Source: Trachelipus rathkii (lineage: Eukaryota > Arthropoda > Malacostraca > Isopoda > Trachelipodidae). Taken from it: DNA of 64,000 nt. This document shows positions 12,441 through 24,400 of the stretch, piece by piece; the first letter of the stretch is position 1, and the number at the start of each line of letters is the position of its first letter. Both the position numbers and the translations under genes were made by a program. The notes under the pieces were generated by a model. It was given only the letters and a program-made list of their open reading frames with translations. It had not been told where the DNA came from and did no database searches. The stretch lies in assembly GCA_015478945.1 (NCBI GenBank), contig JABUQX010053496.1:1-64000 (forward strand). The letters run 5' to 3'.

Positions 12441-13009
12441 GAATCAAATACACCCTTCCGGTGAAAATTTTTAAATCAATTTTTAAAAAATTAAATTTTG
12501 AAAATGGGGGAAATATTTTTTAGTTATAATTGTAATTTATTTATTTTTTTTTTTAGGCTTTCCTTCATTTAAAAAAAACTAAAAACTAAAACTACCAGTT
12601 TTCTCCCACATTACCATTTCCCCCCCATTTTACTATATAATATATATATATAGTATTATTATATATATATATATTCTTCTTATTATAATTATTATATATA
12701 TATTAGTATTTTTATATAATGATTGTTTTGTTTTTATTCTATTTTTATTATATGATATAGTTATATAGACTTTATATATATTTAGTTATATACGTTATAT
12801 TAATTTTATTTTCGTGTACAAAATATATTTTCATATTGCATTCATTTTCTACTTTTTTTCCGTTAATTTTCATGTAGGTTTCTCCAGTGATTTTGTACGA
12901 AAAGCAAGTAGGAGTTATTATATGACAAAAGTCGAAAAAAGCCCAGCCTTACGCCCCCTCCCTTCTCTGTTCCATTAGTTAATTTAGTAAGTTTTAGACA
13001 CAGGTAACA
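12441..13009. other. AT-rich spacer between LINE copies, with an (AT)n tract
   Basis: Contains degenerate AT repeats around 12635-12790. A short block near 12905-12960 repeats part of the 6.99-kb patch. No gene was seen. Confidence 0.5.
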
Positions 13010-14530
13010 ACAAGTATTCCTTCTTATGCCAACGACTTTTCTAAGCGCATTCTTTTCGGCTTGACTTTAGTCTTCGGTTGCGTTCAATCCAACGATTTTA
13101 AGTTGCACGAGCACCTTGCCCTGGCATTCACAACTTTCCTACTACAACTCTGCATCATCCGTTCCCCTTCTCATACCTATTACACATAATCCTCAGATAT
13201 TTAACACTGTCATGACACTTGGTTTCCATTGTCTTGCTCACCTCTAAACATAGCTTTCACACTGTAGGGCTTCTTATGCGTCACTAAATAAGCAAAGGAT
13301 ACTTTCTTGTTACCTTACTCTAACGCTTACTTCAAAACCGCTTTCCTTTATCTATCTATTCGCCATCTGTCTCAATATCTCTTTCTACAAATCTTCGTCT
13401 AACTCTCTTCAGAATTCGCGTTCAACAAAGAACGCCAAAACATTCCGCATATAATCAGGTAGGGTACCCTCCACTCATCCTCCATTCTTCCATCCATTCT
13501 AACACCTATCCTGCATCCCCCCCTCTCATCTGTTCATAACCAGCCATCCATATACAAACTATGGAATACCAAGGGCATACCACAACCCTGTTCTTCACAT
13601 CCTGCTATTAATACTAAACCAACTACTTTTTACACCATTTATTCTTATGCACGCCTGCACTATCCTCATACATACTTTTCGTTCCATATCCAGAAGCTCC
13701 ACGCGAACTACGCATATATCAACTTTTAACATGTGCTTCGTATGAGCTTCTTTCTATTTACCCTATCATTTGCGCCTGTTTTTGCAAATCCATAATACCT
13801 AAGTATATAGAATTTATTCTTCTTTTTCTTCTCATTTTTCTCAATACTTATTTTTGTTTCATATGTTAAAGATTTGATCCACACTCCTCTACCACTCCCG
13901 ACCTGAACGCACTTTTTGTTTCTATCACCAATTTCAGTGTCCTTCATGTCACTTCGACGCACTCTTCGACGCTAATTTAACGAGCATATATTTCCCTTAC
14001 AGTTTCACTCATATATACTTTATTCCCTCTCTTCTTATAATTTCTACGTTATCCTTTCTTATTTCTCCTTTTACCTTTTCTTATATAAGTGTATTGTATT
14101 TTTGCTTTTCTATCTCTTTCGATATCCTTGGCCATAATCTACCCTCTTTAAACGCTTTATTACATCAACTTCTCTATATGCCTTATCAGTATTACCTCGC
14201 TACGATTGCTGTCCTTCCGTTCTTGAACATTGGTTTTAGGTTCTATCCAGTAATTTTTTCAGTCTGTTTCTTCTGTCTGATTTGTATTCATCTCTTCATT
14301 CTGGTTCCTTCTGAGCTGTTCTTGGTTACCCATTGTTGGTGCCTTTTTCTTTCTCTAGTGATCGGTGTTCTGGTGTTGTCATCCTAAACTACCTATTCCT
14401 TCTAACCATGCCATCACGCGCACACACATTCACTATCACCTTTTTCATTAACTGTTTAATTATTATACTTCGGATTTTCGAATGTGTTCTATTCGCATTT
14501 AATCCCCTCATATCCATTTCATCGTGTGTG
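13010..14530 (-). mobile_element. partial second copy of the same LINE, copy B
   Basis: A direct repeat of the reverse-transcriptase part of copy A, offset by about 3.95 kb (for example 9420-9540 against 13375-13510, and 10141-10220 against 14080-14155). The two share the block around TATATGCGGAAT (13442-13460 here) and the segment leading to a TCCATTTCAT match at 14513-14522. By eye they agree at roughly two bases in three, with many one-base indels. The 3' end of the protein and the 5' region present in copy A are absent. An AT/GT microsatellite abuts the right edge. Confidence 0.65.
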
Positions 14531-14720
14531 TGTATATATATATATATATAGTATATATATTATATATATATATATATATACTAGGGTATATTTTGTATTA
14601 TTGAAGTTTATTTATATAAGCTATTAGTAATTTTTGTATTATTAGCTATATTATAATATTATGATATGATATTATATATACGTATTATATTATAAGTTAT
14701 TAGAGATAACTTAAAAAAGG
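14531..14720. repeat. degenerate (AT)n tract
   Basis: Opens with a GT/AT run at about 14525-14580 and continues as broken AT repeats. It borders the truncated end of LINE copy B. Confidence 0.85.
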
Positions 14721-16861
14721 TTTATTATGATTTTATATTATTTATTTTGTTGATATTTTTTTGACCTATTAATAATTATTAAAGTTTAATTTTGTAATAA
14801 AATTAACGTATGTCATTATGTTTGCAAGTGTTACGTAATTTGGTTTTAACAAAAAGGTGCGTCGTTGATTTGTTTGATTAATCTTTATGAATTGAACGGT
14901 TGTTGCTGTTTTTTATAGATGATGCTTTTGAGATATTCTTCTGTTATGTTTTCTTTATGCTCTTGTTAAGGATAATCGTTTTAGTGGAGTGTTTTCGAAG
15001 GTTTGCTTTGTGGCTGTGGATTCGCTTTTCGCGCCGTGCACAGCTCCTGAGTGCAACTAAATAGGTTGTGGACTGGTTTGAGATTGAAGTTTTTCTCTAC
15101 ATGGTGAGTCATGTTGAGCTTGTATTGCTTTATTGTGCGAGTGCGTTATGGTCTTATATATATATTTAGATATTATATATATATATATTATTTATAAGTA
15201 TATAGTATTTATATTTTTTTATGATAGTTTATTTAGTGTGGTTTGTATATGGTTTGGGTTGTTTTTAATATTTTAGGTGTTTGGTGTTATATGTATTTAT
15301 TTATATTTTTTGGTGAGTATTTGCTCAGTACATGTCATTGGATAAGCCCATTTCATGTCAATGCATTTTTATGTATATTATATTATATTATGAGTTGTTT
15401 GTTAGGTTATTATAGTGTTGTATATAGTTGTGTATTATAGTGTTATTTATTTGGTTAGGTGATTATATGTATTATATAGGTTTGGTATGCATTAATTATT
15501 TTTGCTTTATATATTATTAGTTTTTATTAATTGTATATTTTATTATTTTTGTATTGTTATATATATATGGGTGATTTGGTTTTGTTTGATTGAGTATGTT
15601 ATATTTTGTTTTATGTTTATATATATAATAAGTTTAGTGATTTTTATATATTGTTATATTATAGTTATAGCATGCTTATCGTGAGTGAGTACTTGTTTAT
15701 ATGAGTGTATGTATTTTTGTTTGATAGTATGATCTAGTATGGTACGTAATTGTATATATGTTTGCTTGGAGCTTGTATATATTGTTTTTTTACATATATA
15801 TATATTATATAGTTATTTATTAGTGTTAAAGAGACCTTTATTGTTGATGTTGTTGTTATATTTTATAATTAATTTTTATTGTTTATTAGTATTTGTGTTT
15901 TCATATTATTAATTATTATTTAGATTTCATTGTTTGTTGATTTATATTATTATTATATAAGTGTGTTATTGTGTGTGTGTTATATTGTAGTGTTATTAGT
16001 ATGTATTATTATATATTGAGTTAATGTGTTGTGTTGATGTGTATATTGATGTCAAATTTTATTATTTATTGTTCAATTACTATTTTGTATTGTTATTTAT
16101 TGTTTATATATTTATTGTTAGTGTGTTTTTTTTGTTGGTTTTTTTTTTTTTTTTTTCATTTATTATATTATTTTTTTTATATTATGATTTATGAATTTAT
16201 TAGTATTTTAAATTATTTCTTTTAGTTTAATTTTTTTTTATGTGTATGCCTTTATTTATTATTATTTTTTTTCTTTCTTTTGAGTTTTTTTTATTTTATG
16301 TACGTGTTTTTTTATGTTTTTCGCATTATTTATTTTTTTAATTTTATTTAGTTTTTATATTATTTATTTATTACTTTATGTTTTATCGTTTTATTATTTT
16401 TTTTTTTGTTTGTGTTTTTTTTTTGTATTATGATGATTTTTTTTTTTAGTTTTTTTTTTGTCTGGGTAACGGTAATACTGTGATTATTTTTTGTTATATC
16501 TTTTTTTATTTTTTATCTTTTTTTTGTAAGATTTTATTTATTACTTGTTTTTTAATATTTTCAAAGTCGGTGTTTTGTGGTATGATGTGTGGAGGGATGT
16601 GTTGTCGTGTATGTGTGCGATGGTGTGTGTTGGGTCGTGCTGTTGTAGCTATGTGCGTGTAGTGTGATGGTGTGTGGAGTGATATGATTGTTGTGATTGT
16701 ATGTTGTGATGTATGTCTGTAATAGGTTGAGGGTTGTCGGTTTACTTTTGTTGCGTAAATGTTTAAGAAATCTGATTTTTTGATTATTGTGTTTTTTGTA
16801 TCAGTGATGCGATTAATCGAGAGTAAACTTTTTTTCTTGAAGATTTTAATACGTTTTTCAG
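14721..16861. other. T/G-rich intronic tract
   Basis: About 2 kb in which T dominates and G greatly exceeds C, with long T runs around 16130-16460 and a GT-rich section at 16570-16730. Open frames here are hydrophobic artefacts of composition. The last 100 bases lead into a clear acceptor before the next Sos exon. Confidence 0.6.
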
Positions 16862-16991
16862 GAGGTAAAGAGGAGGCTACATCCTTACACAATGAAAATA
16901 TATGAAGAAACGCTGGAACTCAATAAAAATCATTACAAAAGATATTTAGAAAAATTGCGCTCTATCAATCCCCCGTGTGTCCCGTTTTTTG
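16862..16991 (+). CDS. Sos: Sos exon: Cdc25 catalytic domain, NPPCVPFF segment
   Basis: A 130-nt exon after acceptor ...tttttcag (ending 16861) and before a consensus donor gtgagt at 16992. Translated in phase 0 it ends [14 protein letters not shown], then [11 protein letters not shown] and the first base of the next codon (Gly expected). This matches the SOS helix after the catalytic hairpin and the strongly conserved NPPCVPFFG block. Between HHTN of the previous visible exon and this one, about 65 family residues (WFEK through the NFNGVLE region) are missing. Following exons (YLTNILK onward) were not found to the right. No stop or frameshift occurs. The first dozen residues are less conserved. 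Confidence 0.85.
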
Positions 16992-19900
16992 GTGAGTTAA
17001 ATTAAAGTATACAAATTAAATACACTTTAAAGTTATGATATCGTCGGTCAAGTGTATATAGAGTTTTCATTCTTTCTGGTATTTAAAAGCTTTATTGTTA
17101 TTAAGTAAATTACATCATGATTTCAGTTTATTATAATTCGATAATATAGCAAAATGAAAACTTTTAAGTTCTTGATAGTATTACTTATAATTGCTTTGAG
17201 ATATTTGTTAATTTGATCAGGTGTATATCATTCATTATTTTTTATATTTTTTAGTATGCTTAGAATTGAATTTGACCAAAGTATTCATGAATATCATATA
17301 TGATGCGAAAAAACTCGACCAATACTCTGCTTCTGTTTGACAGCTCATATATGCAGTATATTATACTTTATAATATATATTAAAACTATAATATGTGTAT
17401 ATCTTTTTCAGATGTTCACTCAAGCTTTCGCAAAAGTTACCACAGGTTATTGCCTTTTTGTTATTCAGTTTATAATTCTTTATATATATTATTTTTTTTA
17501 AATTTTTTGATTTTTAAAATTTATTTTTTTAGAGCTAACCACAATTTCTCACTTAATAGTGGAATAATGTTAAACACTAAATAGAGACTAATAATTATTC
17601 TTATCGAAAAATCTTACCTATCACCCTAGAAACTTGCTTTATGTGCTAGCCACTGCTCACTCATATAGTGAGTGTCATAGGTCGTGTTTAAAGTCCACCT
17701 ATCTATCCTTTTAAAAACTCCAAAATATTATTGAAATAGTATAAACCGAGCCAAAAGATACCATAAAGTTTAAGCTAATTTTTTTTATCATGGTAATTTT
17801 TATAATATATAGTATTTATTTTTAAAAAAAATGTTTTAAATTTTTTATACTATGCTCACTCTGCTCCTTCGTAGTAAAGGAGTACAATTAAAAGAACAAT
17901 TATAATTCGAAAATCCGCAAACTACCCTGCTACGTGCACAGCGCCCCAGTGCAGGTACGTGTCTACCGTGATAGCATTTAAATAAACCTCCAATAAGACA
18001 TATAAAAGAAATACGGATTCACGTTACGAGAGTTACTGAGTTCACAACTAGTTGACTTTTTTTTCATATTTTTTTATATAATGTGAAAAGTTCTGTGTTT
18101 AAAATTGTGTGAGTACATTTAGGGTTTAAAAGGGCGCGAGCCGACGTTATACTCACTTATAATTCTAATAAGGATTAGGTAGAAACAGAGTAGTAATAGG
18201 ATCACAAGCGTATGCTACCCGCCCCTATCGATTGATGTTATTTACATATAATGGGCACTATCATCACGCCTGAAGGAATAAAAATGTACTAAGAGATCAC
18301 CTGGACTTCTGTTATTTCATCCTCTTGTTTTGACGATATGACGATAAGGTAATATAAAAGGGTATTCGTTTAATGTTTTCAGTTAAAATTTTAAAAAATA
18401 TGAAGTTTCAACATTAAAAAGTGAGAATGGACAAATAGAGGAACAAAAAAAAGGACTGTAATAAGAAAGCCCTCAGAGCCCGAGAGGAACGCCGAAAGGA
18501 CAATTCTAAAAGGTTAATAGTTACTATATATACATATATATGTGAAGGCTTATAGTCGAGAGTAATCTCCAGGTATTGACTATCGCTAGAGATCGCATCA
18601 CTTTCTGTTCTAGAATGCGCTTCTAGATCCAATGCATTGTAACGATTATTTCTTGTTCGCAAAACTGCAGTTTACAGTTGTAACTCATTCCTTGGTAAAG
18701 ACAAGGCCCCTTCATATTATACTTTAACTCAATATAATTATAGGAAGAGAATATCTAGTTATTTATATCATTCTATACCTTAATAGATAGATTATTACTC
18801 ATATTAATTCTATATTCTTAATAAATTACAATTATAAAGAAGCTTGTCATTAAATTATATATGATAAAGTGTTTAGTTCTGTTTAAGTATAATAAAACGA
18901 GAAGAGAAAATAATAATATAATTATATGATAAATATATAGTATTTTAAGAATATAATCATATTATACTATAATAATTTAGATATATATATATATATAGCA
19001 TATTATATATATATGATTTTAAGGATTTTTTGAGTGACTTGTCACTATTTTTTATTAGGCTTGGTCCCAGTTTAAGGAAATATATGAGTTTATACGATCT
19101 TATCTAGTAGCCTATATATATACTATATATAATATCTCATATAAAAAATAGCCAGATTTTAATTTATATATTATATAGATGAATAAAGATACTGTATATA
19201 ATAAATTTAAAAGATAATATACTATATATTAAAGATAAGTAATAATATGAAATATTTGAAAGATGACGGTCATATAATAAATCAGAGATAACTGCGATAT
19301 AGATGAGAAGTAGATAGAGGAGAGAGAGATAGGATTAAGAGAAGATGAAGACCCCGAGAAAGAATAAAGATGAGCAAATGAATCGATCAGAGAGAAATGA
19401 GACTGAATAATGATACTATAATTGAGAAGAGAAGATTATAGAGAGAGTATTATCTATATATATATATACTATATATATATTCTAGATAATATGATGTAAT
19501 ATCATATCTAATAACTAGAGGAATAATTATAGAGAGAGCTGAAATTATTGAGCATATACCAAGAAAGCCTTAATCTTGCTTAAACTTTCAAGCGTCAGAT
19601 AGTACTTCATCTATGCCTGAACGAGAGACCTTGACACCTGAGTAACTTCTGTGAAACAATCGAAGATGAAAAGCAGAGAGAGTTGTGCCACTTAGACACT
19701 GATAGGGAAATTGTAAGTAGAACAGATAATGGGATCAATACATGCCGTATATATACTAACGTCTTGTCACTGAGCTAGTCAAATGGGCCCAATTTTTCGT
19801 GTCTAACTCTAAAGCCCTTAGCATCGTTTGTATAATATAATGTATCCAAACAGCAAAGCTGTCAATTACCGACATCTCCCTACGGTCACACGAAACACAT

Positions 19901-20242
19901 GCAAAAAAAACTGTATTTACGGTTATAGAGCAGAGCCCCTTAAAAATTAAAATTTTTTAACAAACAAATATTTTAATAAGTTTTGAGCGGCCACCCAAAT
20001 TGGCAGACCAGAAATTTGTTAAAGATTGAAATCAGTATGTGGATAGGCTCTGTTAAGCCTTTTTGTTCTGTAAGACCAGAAAATATGAACTCAAACTGAA
20101 GAGCAAGCTAATATGCTTAAGAGTCCTAAACCTGCGAGCTAAGAGAAATATTACCTAAGTTCTCTTTAAACAATAAAACCCTAGCACTAACGCAGGGCAG
20201 AGCCAAATATTCTTTTTTTGCAATAAAAATAAAAAGCAAAAA
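16992..20242. other. AT-rich stretch without recognised genes
   Basis: It begins as Sos intron. It holds an AT tract near 18980-19015, a GA-rich section at about 19300-19450 and a further AT patch near 19455-19490. The minus-strand frame at 18414-18662 and the + frame at 17393-17584 match nothing I know. Confidence 0.45.
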
Positions 20243-20479
20243 ATGGAAATTGAAAATCCTAGTACACTTATATTAATAAGCTGGACTTCTGAGCTCTTAG
20301 CAAAAAAAGATCAACTTCCCGAATTGCTAGCCACAACTAACAGTTGTGTACTTTTTACTTTTCTCGATTCTAGGCAACCTAAGGCATCTGGCCCGTTAAC
20401 GGAATTAATTCACAACATTACACGTTCATTGTTAACAGAAATTGGTGCGAATTGCATTATTCTTTCCGCATCATCATAG
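20243..20479 (+). other. unidentified 78-codon open frame
   Basis: Open frame whose translation has a balanced, protein-like composition, unlike the low-complexity frames around it, with repeated Leu and Ser and no long runs. It starts at an ATG after an A-rich leader and ends in TAG. I recognise no domain, and no convincing splice sites were found. It could be chance or a transposon fragment. Confidence 0.15.
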
Positions 20480-21103
20480 ATTCTAATTAAACTTCTATAC
20501 CGTTCGACATTCAATTATTCTACTCATCATTTCAAAACCAAATTTTATTTATCAGATGTGCCATTATCTCCAACGGAAAAATTTTTACAAATTTATGCGC
20601 CAATCAACAGAAAACACCGCGAACAGAACTCAGCTGGTCGGAGATTAGGAGTTCCAACTTATTAATTATTATTCATCTAACTACTATTTCTTGACTATCT
20701 ATCTGATTATGATAATTAGATATTATTCATTATTGATTACCTTGCATTAGTAATGATTATTATTAGTCAGTATCATATTATGACTAATGCTATGTCATCC
20801 TTGTCAATCATTTATTTTATTATTATAATTATCATTTCCAATTTATATCAATCGCTTATGTTCGTTTTATACTCGAATCCTTTAGATCTTCATAAATTCT
20901 AATAATACTTTTTTCTTCTAATATGTATTCTATTACCTATCGTAATTTAATATCATCACTAACTAAATTAATTTAATATGATCATATTTATGTTCATTAT
21001 TATTTAAGTTATACCATTATTAAATAGTATTATTTTTTTTTTCTGTGTACTACAATGTGATGATTCTCGATTAAGCTGACCATTACCCCCATTCCCCGTT
21101 GTT
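20480..21103. other. ATT/ATC-rich non-coding stretch
   Basis: Degenerate TAT, ATT and ATC triplets dominate from about 20660. Nothing else was recognised. Confidence 0.4.
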
Positions 21104-21484
21104 CTAACCACTCTCCCCAGATAGAGTTTCGAGTGCCCCCTCCTTGTAAGGATCATAGAGACATACGGACCTAGCACCCCCACCGCACAGTCTTCCTATA
21201 TTTATTAGTATCTTCACCGACATAGAGCAATTTGATACACTTATCCTCAAGAGACTCTGCTTAGCGAAAAAAAAACGCATTATCTGGGCACGCAATGGTT
21301 TCCGGATGCTAGATCTCTGATAACGTATACTCCTAATGTGCGAAGTGAAACGCTTTTCATTCACTCCCAACTTCCCGTCTAGGGGCACAAACTCGATCCT
21401 AGCTAACAATTCCTCTATCCACAATCTTATCTCTCGAAATCTCTTCCCATGACTACTGTCCAAATCGTCTTCTAAGGCGCACAA
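21104..21484 (-). other. unidentified 126-codon open frame
   Basis: The longest unexplained open frame in the middle of the window, located in a locally GC-richer patch (about 21070-21620). The translation is rich in Arg, Leu, Ile and Ser, and starts MCALEDDLDSSHGKRF. I see no conserved motif, signal peptide or membrane segment. The frame may continue from the right after a frameshift. A decayed transposon frame is plausible, but no family is named. Confidence 0.2.
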
Positions 21485-24400
21485 AGGCTCTACCCTCCAG
21501 ATAGCTAGTTCCTGGAATAGTTCAGGCCAAGATAAAGTGCCGGGTTAGGATAGCACCTGTCGGCTCATACACAAGAACCAGAAACTTCTACATAGGAGCG
21601 ACAGAAAATCTTTCACCTTTAAGATAACCAGGCCCGGTTCGATGCCGAATATCCATCTTTATTAGTAATCAGTTTACATCCGTAAAATTAAAGCAACTTT
21701 TTTTTTCCAAAAGACAGCTCAGATTTTTCTTATCATTCATTACTGGAAATTACAACCATCTATAAAAATGTTAAAACTTTTGAGTTATGTCGTTATTATC
21801 TTCAAACCACAAACACATCAATTTTTTTCTTTCTATTTGTACAACCATTTTAAGGTGTTTCGTAGCTTTCTTCAGATTTCAAATATTGGGGCTTCTCAGC
21901 TCCTCATAACCTTTTTTCAAATCTTTCCATAACAGTAAGTTTTTCCAAACAACTATACCACACTCACCTAGTCCCTCCATATCTACGCACACACTTTGTC
22001 TGTAGCAGAATGAATCTCATAATTTGCAAAACTGGCGCAATCTAGACCCTTGCCATACTTCGGCTCCTTCGGCGCCATGCAGCTTATCCTGTTTTCTGGA
22101 ATTTTTCAGTCTCCTACTTCCATCCCAGCTCTATACAGCATTACCCTCACACAGGTTGAGTATTTGTCGCTACTTTAGACTCACGTAATATGACACTATC
22201 AGGAAGTTAGTCAACTTACAATGAATATAGTATATATATTCAGTATTTTTAGATTAGACCATACAACAAGCAGGTGATAATAGATAGAAGCTTATAATGT
22301 TTATGGTTTGGATGTGAGGACAAATGTACTTAGTAAGTGATACTAAATGATTATATAGCTGAATTTCATATAATTATATGATGAACTTGTTTGAAAGCCA
22401 ATAAAAATCTACACTCGACCACGTCATTTCGAGAGTGTGAGTGGATTTTATATGTCAGGAAATAATGTTAATGAGGAAGATATATATCAGCACAATCAAG
22501 TTTGAATGTAACATATCTCGTTAATAGTTTAAGTGCAGTTAGCCTTGCAGTAAGCTAATTGTTCCTAAAGTACTTTTAATACATAGAATTTATAAAGTTT
22601 CTTTAAAGAAAATATTTCAATTCGTTTTATTAATAATTTATTTATTAATTAGAGATTTGGTTGGGTAAGGAAGATTAATATATGAATTGGTTAGTATCCA
22701 AAGAACTTTTCTTTGTAATATGTTATATTTGGTTTATTTCACTAATTATTATTCAACACTAATTTTATTAATGCACCTTAGTGCAAATTTCCTTAATAAA
22801 TCTTTGTTATATTAATCTCTCAATTTCAGATGTTTTTTTAGCAACATTAATATCAGTGATACATTTCTTTTACCATTTATCTATTCATTATTCATTATTA
22901 GTTGATAATAGTAACAAAGTACTATTAATTACTCCATTGATTATATATGTGGATTATCAATTATTACAATCGACCATAAAGGTGCCAGGCAAATATTATT
23001 ATGATTAATTATTATTAGTCCCATCATACTTATTAATTATTAATCGGTCATAACATGTAATATTCATCTCCTTATCTAACGAATCATATAAATAATTTAT
23101 CAATATCAAATTATTTCTGAATATAAGAGCTTCATTATTATCTCTTATATATGAATTCTAAGTAAATTTGCATTTACGATATTATCGTCATCACTATCAA
23201 CGCGCATACTATATTATATCATTCATTTCACTACACTACTATCATAATATTCCATTATCTCATTTACCTCACTTGATTCACATTCATCTCTTGTGCGACC
23301 AATCATCTGATTTCATTACTCAGTCACTCTCTCATATCCCCCTATCTGATATACCATTATTCATCAGTAACCATATCATCCAACTATGATTAAATTACTA
23401 TTCATTCCATATTACCAAATATACATTAATCATTATTGAGTAGATAAGTATTATATCAGCTATTGAATTTAAATTCTTCTATCCTACTTATTACTACTTA
23501 CAACTACACATTATTTTTATTCATTATCCACCACCTAATTACTAGCGTCTTATCTTAGGCCCATTAATTTAACGTATGCATTCATTATAAACTGTATATA
23601 TATTCATTAGATTATACTATGCATCTATGTTATTAAGTATCGACTTTTATATTCTATTTTCTGATTATTTTGTATGATCAAAATTAGACGACTAATATTT
23701 GAGCTTCCTATGCTTTTCAGGTGATTATATTCTATTACAATACCCGGGTATATAATATTCAGGACTTAATATAATCATCAAAGAGACATTATGTTTAATA
23801 ATCTTACCCCCCCAATTATTTAATATTCGGTTTCCTATAGTTTCTTTGTAGGATTTAATCAGGCTCGGGAAATTCTTTTCAAGGTATAACCATTCCCGAG
23901 TACGCTACAATTGCAGACTGGTATAGGCTTTACATTAGTGTATCTTGTTCGTACCTAAGATCGGCTGATGATTGCAATGAAGCAACCGAATATACCCCGA
24001 ATTTATTACTAAGTTACATTCATTCTACTCTACTTCAATTATTTACCCTTGAATCTTCCAATGACACCCATTTCTATTCATTATAGGCTCTGGCCTAATT
24101 CCCTACCACATATATTCATATTTCGCATCATGTCAGGCAAACCTTCCGATAATAATTCTCTATTCTTTACAATGCTATGTTATTAGTTGCATTTTTATAT
24201 TATACTGTTTCAACTGAATACAATGAGTAGTTTATTTAAATAAATTTTTATGAATTTTATTTGTGTATAGAGAAACAACTTTTACTCCCCAAGATATTAA
24301 AAATTAGATCGATGATTTTATATCGTTCATATCTATAATTAAATAAAAAACCACACTATAATTATCAGATTTTGAATTATTACCCTATCACCTCCTACTT

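Noticed and set aside
16506..16892. 128-codon minus-strand frame overlapping the Sos exon
   Set aside because: It is antisense to a clear exon, and its Thr/His/Ile-rich translation is a product of the GT-rich tract.
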